Assembly: GCA_014584575.1 (NCBI GenBank)
Contig: JACTMP010000073.1
Span: 1-64,000, forward strand
Direction: 5' to 3'
DNA from: Chloroflexota bacterium
Lineage (GTDB): Bacteria > Chloroflexota > Anaerolineae > Promineifilales > Promineifilaceae
DNA: 64,000 nucleotides
Both the position numbers and the translations under genes were made by a program. A model generated the notes under the pieces. The model made no database searches. It worked only from the letters and a program-made list of their open reading frames with translations, and was not told where the DNA came from. Below are positions 33,089 through 42,136 of the stretch, piece by piece (the first letter of the stretch is position 1; the number at the start of each line of letters is the position of its first letter).

Positions 33089-35140
33089 CTACAAATCAGC
33101 TGAAAAGAAGCCTTCTCTTTTAACTCTCTTCTCAACTTCTATGATGATCTGTGATTGTTTCTCAGAGGGTATTTTGTTGGGAATTTTGCACGCTATTCCA
33201 ACAATTTCCATTTCTTTAGGGCTAAGAATCTTCCCGTTTAATCCATATTGAGCAACTTGTTTCCAGTACTCAGCCCCTTTTTCAAGCACATATTTTTGTG
33301 AAAATATCCCGTTATCTATTACTTGAATTTTTTCAGCATTCTTCCCGCGCTCTGCTACTTCTTCAACCGCTAATAATTCAGCAATCAGATCCTGGCTCAG
33401 ATATATTGGTGTTGCTTGAACTCTTTGCCAGCACAACTCTTTTTTGCACCATTCGGTTACATTTGTTATTGTCTCCGGAGTATCCTGTATTTGTTTGTTC
33501 ACGGACTCTGCAATGATCAATAATTGAATTTCCAGTGACGGCGATAATTTTTGGGCTTTCCATATCTGATCAAAATTGAGGCATTTATTCATACTTGAAA
33601 CTATGTGCATCAGTTTTGCTACGGAATAAGTGATAATATTGGCCTTGTACCCACCGTACCAAGGTTGTCTCATAATGTTCTTGTCAAGAAAACGAAACAA
33701 TATAGCCTTCGCAATCAGGTGCTTGAAATATAGTTCATTAAACTGCTTCTCGCTTTTTTCCCACTTTTGACCAATTTCGTTTGCAAATTGGGCGAAATTT
33801 TTCTCAGCCCCATAACTTACAATATATGGTCGCATATTGAATGAATTTTCAAATTTTGCGAGGTCGGTTTTTGTGAACATTTGGGAACGGGGATTTTTTG
33901 AAAGAAACTCCTTTTGTTTTGCTGGGGTTAAATTGGCTTGAGCATTCATGTATTGGCCTCGAGCCCGTTCATAAAACCAGTGTGTTTCCCTTAAGCCCCC
34001 TTCAGGTGAAGGTGCCCACAAACGACGTGATATTTCTTCTATACGCAAGTGAAACGGGTGATTTGAAAAAAAATCAGCTGCACTAACTTTGTTTTGTGTA
34101 TTAGCATATTCGGAAATCTTTGGCACAACCCTGTCTGTTTGTTCCGGTGAAATGACTGTCAACTTTACCTGAACATAAACCCTTGATAAATCTGCTTTGG
34201 CTTTTTTCATTGCCGTGAAAATTGATGCAGTGGTTTGCCCCCCATTTACGATTTGCAGGTTGGTAATTGATTTGATTTTTTCGCGTTTCTCATCAGTTTC
34301 AATATGCTCTGCGGTTGCAGTTAACCCATTATTATAGGCAAAGAACATTTCTGGTTCATTTTGAATAGTACTTCTTATGCCCTTGTTGACATTCCCTCTA
34401 AATTGCAGGAACGTTCTGACATTCTGTTCAAGCAATCTCTCGCCATATCTGTCATATAAATCAGCAACAAGTTGCCCTGGCATTACTAAAAGATAAGATG
34501 CAATATCATTTGACCCAGTAAAAGCGGGTAGACATGGAATTCCTTCTGGTATAGTTTCTTTAAAATCTATAACAACATCTTCTCGAGCTTTTCCCGAAGA
34601 TTCTATACGGAACAAACGACTAATGTCCCAGATGTCATAAGTGCAATCATATCCTTCAACGGTACCCTTACTAATATCACCCACACGATTACTAAGTTGC
34701 GTGTTTGTCAAAAGAATAATTTGAATCCTGGAAATAGATGAGGATTTATCAAAAATCTCACGAGCTAAATCGTACCCAGGTGTACTTTCTTCTAAAGCCA
34801 AAATGAAATTGTAGGTCAGACTTTCAATAAAAAACTTCTCGACTCTTTTGATAATTTTCATTACGTCTGTTTTAGAAAGTGTTTCTAAAACAGCACTAAC
34901 CCTATATTCGGTTACAAATAGATTTAGTATTTCGGTATTGTCATCGTATTCCCAAGCGTCAACCCGAATTCCTCGAGGACTATTCCGATAGCCGACATAT
35001 GTGTAATTTTCAATAACTGCTTGGTCAACCAGAAAATCACAAATGCGTTCGGTAAACACAGCCTCGCTAAAATTATTCTCCGCACCAGATCGGGCGTAGA
35101 TGTCCTGCATGAATTCAGTATAGTAATCAAATAGGTTCAT
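33089..35140 (-). CDS. AIPR-family protein (abortive infection/restriction type)
   Basis: 683 residues. It has the core pattern of the AIPR family: a central block QNVRTFLQFRGNVNKGIRST, FFAYNNGLTATAEHI, then NLQIVNGGQTTASIFTAM. The N-terminal region contains a possible sensing domain; the C-terminal region is helical. AIPR proteins were named from phage-resistance systems; their exact reaction is unsettled. It is the last gene of the six-gene minus-strand operon, with a four-base overlap with the PD-(D/E)XK gene. Codon and base use are more AT-rich than flanking genes. Confidence 0.85.
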   Translation of the reverse strand: MNLFDYYTEFMQDIYARSGAENNFSEAVFTERICDFLVDQAVIENYTYVGYRNSPRGIRVDAWEYDDNTEILNLFVTEYRVSAVLETLSKTDVMKIIKRVEKFFIESLTYNFILALEESTPGYDLAREIFDKSSSISRIQIILLTNTQLSNRVGDISKGTVEGYDCTYDIWDISRLFRIESSGKAREDVVIDFKETIPEGIPCLPAFTGSNDIASYLLVMPGQLVADLYDRYGERLLEQNVRTFLQFRGNVNKGIRSTIQNEPEMFFAYNNGLTATAEHIETDEKREKIKSITNLQIVNGGQTTASIFTAMKKAKADLSRVYVQVKLTVISPEQTDRVVPKISEYANTQNKVSAADFFSNHPFHLRIEEISRRLWAPSPEGGLRETHWFYERARGQYMNAQANLTPAKQKEFLSKNPRSQMFTKTDLAKFENSFNMRPYIVSYGAEKNFAQFANEIGQKWEKSEKQFNELYFKHLIAKAILFRFLDKNIMRQPWYGGYKANIITYSVAKLMHIVSSMNKCLNFDQIWKAQKLSPSLEIQLLIIAESVNKQIQDTPETITNVTEWCKKELCWQRVQATPIYLSQDLIAELLAVEEVAERGKNAEKIQVIDNGIFSQKYVLEKGAEYWKQVAQYGLNGKILSPKEMEIVGIACKIPNKIPSEKQSQIIIEVEKRVKREGFFSADL

Positions 35141-36111
35141 GATGATTGACTCATCCAGCCAGGCTGATTCTCATAAGGATCACATTCAGAAAGACTGATG
35201 CTATAAGAAAGATTCACGATACCAGAATGAATATCTTTGGAACAAATTCGAGGAAACCCTTCCACTACCTGAAACATTTTTTCGCCAGTCAGAATATAGT
35301 TGTAATCGAGATAACGATCTGAGTCTATGTATCCAACCATATATAAAAGATCATAAAATCGCTCGATTTGACTTGAAGCTTCTGTCTGTAGAGCCATTTT
35401 TATGTTTGAAACCAGGAATGGAAGATTAATGACTCCTTCTGCTTCAGGTACAGTTTTCCCTAGTGTTACTACAAACAAATACATCTCGGGTAATTGAGGA
35501 CATAATTGATCTGCCGAAGTGATCTTTACAAATGGTGATGTTGCTCCCGATTGGCACTTTACTTCAATAGCACCGTTATTTACATTGAAATCTTGTGGTA
35601 AACCTTCGGGGCCTTGCCAGAATTTTATCGCCTGACCAGCACCAAACGAGGGAATGAGGTAATACTGGATGAATAAGAGCTCTCCAATGAGGCCTTTTAT
35701 GCTTTCCTCAGGGAGAATTTCACTAGGATTCCTTTTCAGAAACTCGTGCCACCTAGCTAAACGTCTCAATATAGCCTGAATTGCAGAGGATGAATTTTTT
35801 GCTTGTCGTGTTGCTTGAACTAAATCATTGCATAAAGACAAGAATATTTCCCAGTTACCTTGCTCTTTTAACAACAATACCAAGCGATTCCCAATGATAC
35901 CGTCATCAGATGAAACAAAGAGTGTCTGGATCCCTACCAAGTCAGGCAGATCTATTATTGGCACGGGATCTTCTGATGGAAATTCATAAATAAACAGATA
36001 ACGGCCCATATGATCCCGCGCCCAGAACAAATCAAAGACATGGGTATGATCAACCCGCCTTGCACTAACATCTTTGAGTGGTGGATTTATTACTTGCCAT
36101 GGATTATTCAT
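35137..36111 (-). CDS. PD-(D/E)XK nuclease of the DUF4420 type
   Basis: 324 residues. The catalytic core is visible: GLIGELLFIQ (140-149), Asp174 in LPQDFNV, then IEVKCQSG with Glu183 and Lys185, which gives the D...ExK metal-binding set. It probably cuts DNA and is the nuclease of the system. It overlaps the Z1 gene by eight bases and the AIPR gene by four, so all three are co-translated. Confidence 0.86.
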   Translation of the reverse strand: MNNPWQVINPPLKDVSARRVDHTHVFDLFWARDHMGRYLFIYEFPSEDPVPIIDLPDLVGIQTLFVSSDDGIIGNRLVLLLKEQGNWEIFLSLCNDLVQATRQAKNSSSAIQAILRRLARWHEFLKRNPSEILPEESIKGLIGELLFIQYYLIPSFGAGQAIKFWQGPEGLPQDFNVNNGAIEVKCQSGATSPFVKITSADQLCPQLPEMYLFVVTLGKTVPEAEGVINLPFLVSNIKMALQTEASSQIERFYDLLYMVGYIDSDRYLDYNYILTGEKMFQVVEGFPRICSKDIHSGIVNLSYSISLSECDPYENQPGWMSQSS

Positions 36112-38782
36112 CTTCTATTCCCTCATCTTCGTCAAGCAAATCCATATATTCATTTTTCCACCAAACTGTATTCACAACATATTCGACTAATTTTTCAGGT
36201 TTACGGCTACCAGCCTGACCAGGGAAACTTATTCCATATGCTGTAATTCCATACTCAAATATAGGATCCGAATCAAGTCTACAATCTAATAAATGCAGCA
36301 TGAGTAAAGGATGACTTCGAACACTTCTATAGAGAAGATCTGGGATGTTCTTACCCTCATAATTTTCTTCCACCCAGTCTATTTCTCTCTGGGACAGACC
36401 AACTTTCTCCAACCCGCGAGATGCAACCCTGCGTTTATTGAGAGCAATGCTGTTACCTCCCTTAGCTGGAAATTCAGTAACCTTTCTTTTTTGTGCTATG
36501 ACGTGGAAATCACTAACATTTACTACTATGTTAGATTCACCTTCTTTAGCAAGTGTGACTAGCACTACATCCCATTTGCCCTTTCCATTGGATTCGAGCC
36601 AATTGATGTAATCTTTAAGAGGCCGTTTTTCCGTAAGTTGTGAAGCGGGATGATTTTGAAATCGTTCAACAAATTCTACAACATACTTTGCCGGGACATT
36701 TTTCCATAAAAAATACTCTGAATCCGTTTTTTGTCCGAATTGATTTGCCGCCAGAACCATTGCCTTCAAAGTGTCAAAGTTCTGCTGAACTATATCGGGG
36801 TTGTTAAGCAGTATTGATGTTTCAACCAGCCGACCCTCCAGACTGATCTGTCGAAGCACACGGGTTCCCGTTCTCATTTTATTTCTGGCGGTCACGATTA
36901 ATGATTCAGGATGGCTTCTAACACATAAACCAAAATCTTTTGGTGACATTCCTGCTGCTTTCATACGTCTGAATTCTTCTCGCAGTTCATTAGTTGCATC
37001 TGAAATATGTGCATACCATGACTCAGCTTCAGCGGTCATGTAAATCCGACAAAGGTCTGCGTATCCATCCCGATAGCCGAACCAGCGTCCCATTTGCATT
37101 AAGGTGTCATACATAATTGAGCTACGGAGGAAATAACTGACCGTCAATCCTTCCAGAGTTAATCCTCTGGAAAGATTCATACCTCCAACTGCAATGACGC
37201 TACGGCCCTGAGGATAATTTTTTTCACTGTAATCCAGCAATTTAGCTGCAGAAGACGAATTTACTTCAATGACCCCTATAGGTGACACAGCGTCCTTTAG
37301 TACCGCCTGCACGTCAGTCCATGTAAAGCCAACCTGGTCAAATTCCCTGTCGAAGATACTTTTCAGGCTCGCAATAGCACTGTTCTCCAATGCTTCGGAA
37401 CTGCTCAGCTTATAATAATTTAAGATCGACTGACGGATTTCTTTTACATATTCGTCAATCAGAAGCTTTACATTGGACTGCACAGCAGTAAAACGACTGG
37501 TATTAACCATCATTGAATTATGTGTATTTACTTGCCCTCTAAGTATTCGAATAGCATGAATGAGGATAAATGTTTTTATCGCATTTTTCAGACTTGAAGG
37601 AATATCCTCTGGCTTCCAATCTTTTGTATGTTTTGTAGGAAAATTATCTTCATAATCATTGACAATTCTGACAATTTCTAGATCCGCATCAGTTGAAAAA
37701 ATCCTCTCCGGGCCAATATAATTGCTGGGAGGATCAAGGCTGATGATGAAATCTCGTGGAAAAAGATCGTCGCCTAACATTTCCGAGTCAGTTGCAGGAT
37801 CAATGAATACATTTGCAAACGGAGTAGCTGTATATCCGAGGTAAGATGATCTGTCGAACAAATGGAGGAGTTCTCTGATTTTTCGGTTGATGGTAGGAGG
37901 GTCATTTCCCTCTTTACTGGTATTTATTGAGGCATTATCTGCTTCATCATCGATAAGAAGCATAGGGTGATCTTTGAGATTATGCGGGTTATTATACTTT
38001 AGCCAATCTATCAGATTTTCAAGAGTACTTTTGTTCTTTTTGATCACCAGAACGACAGGTTCTTTTAGATCTCCAATGCCCACTCCTATTTGATTGGCTA
38101 ATGCTTTCCTAAAGTCTTTAGTGTTGGTTGTAAAATAAGCTGGCTTCTTTTCATCAGAGATAAGCCCAACACCAATCACCTTTTTTTGCTCAGTATCTCT
38201 TCCTATAAACCCATTGTCTAATCGAAATTGAGTTTGATTTCTTAATGAATTTAGTGTTCCGGCTAGAATAATGATAACCCTGTATCCGCTATCTGCGGCT
38301 TTATTAACCAAGCCAATATAGTTTGCTGTTTTCCCGGATTGAACGTGACCTACAACCATCCCTTTTCTGGCCCACTTCCCATTCTTATTCGGATTTTCCA
38401 GGTGATCAAGAATTTCGTGCGTAATGGCGTCTAGACTCCGAATTACTTGAGGCCCAAGTCTTTGGTTGCTCAGAAGTCGCTTATATCTATTCCAGTAATA
38501 CCAATTTATATCCCCTTGTACATTCTCTAGCCATGGTCTGTAATCCTCGGCAAACAAAGTTCCTAACGACATCGTAATATCAAATCTTTCTTCCAGCCGC
38601 TTTGTAATCAAACTGATTTGTTCATCTGTGATAGCTACACGGTACATCGATGACATCGCTTCAGAAGAACGGGTCACAGCTTCGGATATGTCTCTTCTTG
38701 TTACTGCTGAAGTAGAAATTGGTGAAAGTAGGTAAAAAGCCATATCCTCTATTGACTCCATCGCTTTCATAATATCATTCAT
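36104..38782 (-). CDS. Z1-domain helicase-like ATPase
   Basis: 892 residues. A superfamily-2-like ATPase with Walker A GHVQSGKT (145-152), DDEAD box at 278-282 and motif III GYTATPF (316-322), followed by the conserved Z1 stretch around SRGLTLEGLTVSYFLR and QMGRWFGYR. Z1 proteins occur in restriction-type operons with MutL-like ATPases and probably move on or remodel DNA. The overlap with the GHKL ATPase upstream is eight bases. Confidence 0.9.
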   Translation of the reverse strand: MNDIMKAMESIEDMAFYLLSPISTSAVTRRDISEAVTRSSEAMSSMYRVAITDEQISLITKRLEERFDITMSLGTLFAEDYRPWLENVQGDINWYYWNRYKRLLSNQRLGPQVIRSLDAITHEILDHLENPNKNGKWARKGMVVGHVQSGKTANYIGLVNKAADSGYRVIIILAGTLNSLRNQTQFRLDNGFIGRDTEQKKVIGVGLISDEKKPAYFTTNTKDFRKALANQIGVGIGDLKEPVVLVIKKNKSTLENLIDWLKYNNPHNLKDHPMLLIDDEADNASINTSKEGNDPPTINRKIRELLHLFDRSSYLGYTATPFANVFIDPATDSEMLGDDLFPRDFIISLDPPSNYIGPERIFSTDADLEIVRIVNDYEDNFPTKHTKDWKPEDIPSSLKNAIKTFILIHAIRILRGQVNTHNSMMVNTSRFTAVQSNVKLLIDEYVKEIRQSILNYYKLSSSEALENSAIASLKSIFDREFDQVGFTWTDVQAVLKDAVSPIGVIEVNSSSAAKLLDYSEKNYPQGRSVIAVGGMNLSRGLTLEGLTVSYFLRSSIMYDTLMQMGRWFGYRDGYADLCRIYMTAEAESWYAHISDATNELREEFRRMKAAGMSPKDFGLCVRSHPESLIVTARNKMRTGTRVLRQISLEGRLVETSILLNNPDIVQQNFDTLKAMVLAANQFGQKTDSEYFLWKNVPAKYVVEFVERFQNHPASQLTEKRPLKDYINWLESNGKGKWDVVLVTLAKEGESNIVVNVSDFHVIAQKRKVTEFPAKGGNSIALNKRRVASRGLEKVGLSQREIDWVEENYEGKNIPDLLYRSVRSHPLLMLHLLDCRLDSDPIFEYGITAYGISFPGQAGSRKPEKLVEYVVNTVWWKNEYMDLLDEDEGIEDE

Positions 38783-40328
38783 GAATATAGCCCTTCCTTT
38801 TGAGAATTTCTTCTGTCAAAATCTTATTTGAGGTAAACGGGTCAATGTGAAGTATTTCCTCAACAACCTCTGTATTACTCATTCCTGACGAAGCCCATCT
38901 ATTAAGAAAAACATCAAGTAATAGTTCCAAAGCCTGTTCATCAAACTTTGGTTTGTCAACCTGTTCAGGCGTACTCGCAACGTCATTGAAAAATAGGTCT
39001 GTGGGAAAACCGACTTCAAACATTGTTATAACTTGCTCAAGAAACTCTCTATGATCCGCTGGTGTTTTCGCCAGCATCTCTATAACCAGAGGGTGTTCTC
39101 TATTGATTTGATAAACGACTGCTCCCCCAACTGCCTTGCGAATCCATACAGGATGCTTTGCGGCGGAGGAAAGTCTTGCACCCCGCTGACGATATACTCG
39201 TCGTCCGGCTATTTCTATTTTGCGGATTACTCTGTTTAGTTCATTTTTGATTAATTCGGAAGGGACTGCGTGAGATTTTTTTATGTCAATTTTCCATAAA
39301 TGATCAAGTGTATTCGGGATATCAACCTGAATTCTTATCAGCTTGTTCAACTCCTCTTTCTTAATTAGCCGAAACCAAGTTCCTTTGATAATCAATCGTT
39401 TATTTCGATAAACGTAAAATCCCTGGTTATGAAGGTAACCTCCTGAACCAGCGTATTCTTCGTATTCTTGACGGGAAATCTTATTATGATGTGGAAGAAC
39501 ATACGGTTGTACAACAATTTTCTCACCATCTACTACGATCTGTTGCTTTTCAAGCTCTTGGGTAGCCAAGTTTCTTGAATTAAATGGATTAAAAGCCTGG
39601 AGTTCATCCCAATTCATCAAAACCACAACTTTCTTCTTTCCAATATCAGGAGAGAGAAAACGGTGAAAGACCAATGCCAGATGGTTCCTTGTATCATTCA
39701 TGACTTGATTAAAGTGGTTGTCTTGTTTAGATAATTCACTATGTTCAATAACTCTGTCTACATCCTCCCACAAAACTATGGTTCCACTTTGCGTCTGAGA
39801 AAATGTTTCCTTGTATATTTGATTAAGAGTACTTCGTTGATGAACAGCATCCAGATCTAAAATGCCGAGTTTCCAACCAGGGCTATCCGTTTGTGTTAGT
39901 TGTTTCAAATCCCATTCGCAACAGGAAACTTGTTGGTTCTTCTGACTAAGTACTGTGAGGTGACGGCATTGGGATAATGAAGCAGTTTTCATACCCAAGC
40001 CAAACCGCCCTAAATCATTTCGGGCGCGGGTTTGTAATGGGTTCATGCTACCAAAACGCATGGCGCTTTTAAGTTCAGATTCTGTCATTCCGTGGCCATT
40101 ATCAATTATTGCTATCCAAGGATTGCCAGAATTCCATGAAAAACGAACATGTATTTGAGATGCATTTGCTGTGATACTGTTATCAATTACATCAGCAACG
40201 GCCGTTTCCATGGAGTAACCAATACTGCGTAAAGATTCAATCAGAGCTACAGGAGAAGGTGATAAATCGATATAGTTGTTCATTAGATCCATAGATGTCA
40301 CAATATCGGCAGGTTTGCTGCCCGTCAC
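38775..40328 (-). CDS. MutL/MORC-like GHKL ATPase
   Basis: 517 residues. The Bergerat ATP site is present: DVIDNSI (46-52) with the Asn50 box, DNGHGM (76-81), and GRFGLGMKTA (107-116). The middle has a MutL-like beta domain; the C-terminus is helical. ATP binding should drive dimerisation and a clamp or gate role. An alternative start is the ATG at 40292 (MDLMNNYIDLSPS). It carries the only ACGGCCGT in the island (40198-40205). The glycosylase gene ends 12 bases upstream. Confidence 0.88.
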   Translation of the reverse strand: MTGSKPADIVTSMDLMNNYIDLSPSPVALIESLRSIGYSMETAVADVIDNSITANASQIHVRFSWNSGNPWIAIIDNGHGMTESELKSAMRFGSMNPLQTRARNDLGRFGLGMKTASLSQCRHLTVLSQKNQQVSCCEWDLKQLTQTDSPGWKLGILDLDAVHQRSTLNQIYKETFSQTQSGTIVLWEDVDRVIEHSELSKQDNHFNQVMNDTRNHLALVFHRFLSPDIGKKKVVVLMNWDELQAFNPFNSRNLATQELEKQQIVVDGEKIVVQPYVLPHHNKISRQEYEEYAGSGGYLHNQGFYVYRNKRLIIKGTWFRLIKKEELNKLIRIQVDIPNTLDHLWKIDIKKSHAVPSELIKNELNRVIRKIEIAGRRVYRQRGARLSSAAKHPVWIRKAVGGAVVYQINREHPLVIEMLAKTPADHREFLEQVITMFEVGFPTDLFFNDVASTPEQVDKPKFDEQALELLLDVFLNRWASSGMSNTEVVEEILHIDPFTSNKILTEEILKRKGYIHE

Positions 40329-40340
40329 TTACAGAAACCA

Positions 40341-41027
40341 TCAATGTTGAGTGGTTTTTCCAAACTGACACAACGAAAGAATTGGACATACCGGACAATC
40401 AGGCAATTGCTTTTTCTTGCACACTTTATCAGCTAAATCGAGCAGAGCATAGTTATAAGCACGTGGTTCACGGGAATCGACCAAAGCTGCTACCAACTCT
40501 CGATATTGACGATTTCTTCGAGAAGAATCTTTAATTTCCAGCCCAAACAAACGTCCAACAACACGTACAATGTTTGTGTCCAGAATTGGCTCTGGCAGGT
40601 TCCAGGCAAAGCATCGCACTGCACCAGCAATATAATCGCTGACTCCAGGTAACGAAAGCAAATCTGCTCTCTCGACAGGTATTTTCCCCTTAAATGAACT
40701 TGCAAGCTTATCAGCCATCTGATAAATCAGGTCAACCCGCCATTGCAGGCCAAGAGAGTAGAGAATCTCATCTAATTCTGTTTTTGATGCCTGTGCCAGG
40801 GCTGTTGAGTTGGGATACTTGTATATGAATTGTTCATAAACTGGCGCGACTTGCATGGCCTGGGTACGATGAAGCATAACCTCGGACATCAGAATTTTGT
40901 ATGGGTCACTCGTAAAACGCCAGGGAAAATCACGGAAGTTCTCCCGCCCCCATTGACGTAACAACTTACCTAAAAGAAAACTGTCTACACTGTGTCCATT
41001 TGCCTCAACGATCACCTTTAGCCCCAT
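40341..41027 (-). CDS. MutY/Mig-type DNA mismatch glycosylase
   Basis: 228 residues from the ATG at 41027; a TTG 33 bases upstream (41060) is less likely. HhH-GPD fold: RDFPWRFTSDPYKILMSEVM, LLSLPGVSDYIAGAV, LDTNIVRVVGR with the catalytic Asp, then an iron-sulphur motif with four Cys near the C-terminus (spacing 7-2-5 rather than 6-2-5). In the LPGV helix the residue that is Ser in MutY and Lys in EndoIII is Tyr, as in the T:G glycosylase Mig.MthI. It most likely removes T from T:G mismatches made when the methyltransferase's 5-methylcytosine deaminates. The 3' end of the methyltransferase gene overlaps its start. Confidence 0.85.
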   Translation of the reverse strand: MGLKVIVEANGHSVDSFLLGKLLRQWGRENFRDFPWRFTSDPYKILMSEVMLHRTQAMQVAPVYEQFIYKYPNSTALAQASKTELDEILYSLGLQWRVDLIYQMADKLASSFKGKIPVERADLLSLPGVSDYIAGAVRCFAWNLPEPILDTNIVRVVGRLFGLEIKDSSRRNRQYRELVAALVDSREPRAYNYALLDLADKVCKKKQLPDCPVCPILSLCQFGKTTQH

Positions 41028-42063
41028 TATTTTGTTGTTGTCTGGATAGACTTTCAACAACGGCTTTCATTACTGGAGGACATACCCCATTTCCCATCAG
41101 TTTTATTCTTTCTCGACGGGATATTCCCTCGGAAAATCTGAAATCATCTCCAAAGCCCATTGCCAGCTTTAGCTCTTCTGGCTGGAGCATTCGCATCTTA
41201 TCTTCATCTCTTGTCCGGCCAGGTATCACATAACCAAAACGGTCTAAAGTTGTAATGGTTCGTAAAGGTCTGTCAAGTTCTTGCCATCCGCCATTACCAC
41301 CTTCTTTAGCAGACCCATAGTAAACAATCAAGAAAGGCTGCAATTCCTTATCTTCTTTCTGCATCTGATCAATGGCGTAATCCGCTTTGGCAAGCGTTGC
41401 TTTTGCTCGCCGCTCTGTTCTGAGCGGATTAAGATTATATGTATTTTTTGAAACAATATCTCTGGCTGTTTTTATCCTTGCCTGTGACTGTTTAGGTTTC
41501 TGCGGTTTGTCAATGACAGAGCAAAGCAGAAATAGTCGGTTACGGGATTGGGGAACGCTAAAGTCTTGAGCATTGAGCTTTGCCTCGAGGAAGTTGTAAC
41601 CAAGTTCTGCCAGACGCTGCTTTAATTCCTGGTGTCGTGACCATTCTTGCATTTCCACGACGTTTTCAATGACGATCCATTTTGGTTTGAAAACCCTGGC
41701 AAAACGAACCACTTCTAAAGCTGTCTCCCGGCTGCGCTCACAACGTTCACCCTTCCCCTTTGCTTTCGAGTGATTGGTACATTCCGGTGACGCCAGAATC
41801 AAATCAATGTCACCGATTTCATCGTGCAGGATTTCAGGGTCTAACTGGAAAATATCCTCACAACGGGCTTTGCCCTCACCAAAATTTGCATTGTAGGTAT
41901 CAACAGCAGGTTGCCAGTAATCAAAAGCAGCTAGAACTTCAACTCCTGCCTGGCGCGCACCATAGCTACTGCCACCCGCACCGCAAAATAGATCAATTGC
42001 CCTGATAGGCATTTTGTTATTCTGAGGCTTGTTCATATCTCTAAATTCTACCAGGTCTGTCAA
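41005..42063 (-). CDS. C5-cytosine DNA methyltransferase
   Basis: 352 residues. Motif I DLFCGAGGSS (24-33), motif IV SPEC with Cys95 in place of the usual PPCQ, motif VI ENV (133-135), motif VIII QSRNRLF (172-178) and a C-terminal GNGVCPPV fit a C5 methyltransferase, a SPEC subgroup. It makes 5-methylcytosine and should protect host DNA from the nuclease. The TTG start at 42063 is preferred since GAGG lies six to seven bases upstream; an ATG at 42036 is possible. It is the first gene of the operon. A TCTACAAAAGTAGA palindrome (42072-42085) lies just upstream and could be an operator. Confidence 0.9.
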   Translation of the reverse strand: MTDLVEFRDMNKPQNNKMPIRAIDLFCGAGGSSYGARQAGVEVLAAFDYWQPAVDTYNANFGEGKARCEDIFQLDPEILHDEIGDIDLILASPECTNHSKAKGKGERCERSRETALEVVRFARVFKPKWIVIENVVEMQEWSRHQELKQRLAELGYNFLEAKLNAQDFSVPQSRNRLFLLCSVIDKPQKPKQSQARIKTARDIVSKNTYNLNPLRTERRAKATLAKADYAIDQMQKEDKELQPFLIVYYGSAKEGGNGGWQELDRPLRTITTLDRFGYVIPGRTRDEDKMRMLQPEELKLAMGFGDDFRFSEGISRRERIKLMGNGVCPPVMKAVVESLSRQQQNNGAKGDR

Positions 42064-42136
42064 TGGTTTCCTCTACAAAAGTAGATTTGTGCAGGAAAGA
42101 ATAGGGTGGTGTAAAGTCACGGCCGTACTCCACACC

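Noticed and set aside
40341..41027. Vsr-type endonuclease beside the methyltransferase
   Set aside because: The sequence has the HhH-GPD fold and iron-sulphur Cys motif of a glycosylase, not the Vsr nuclease motifs.
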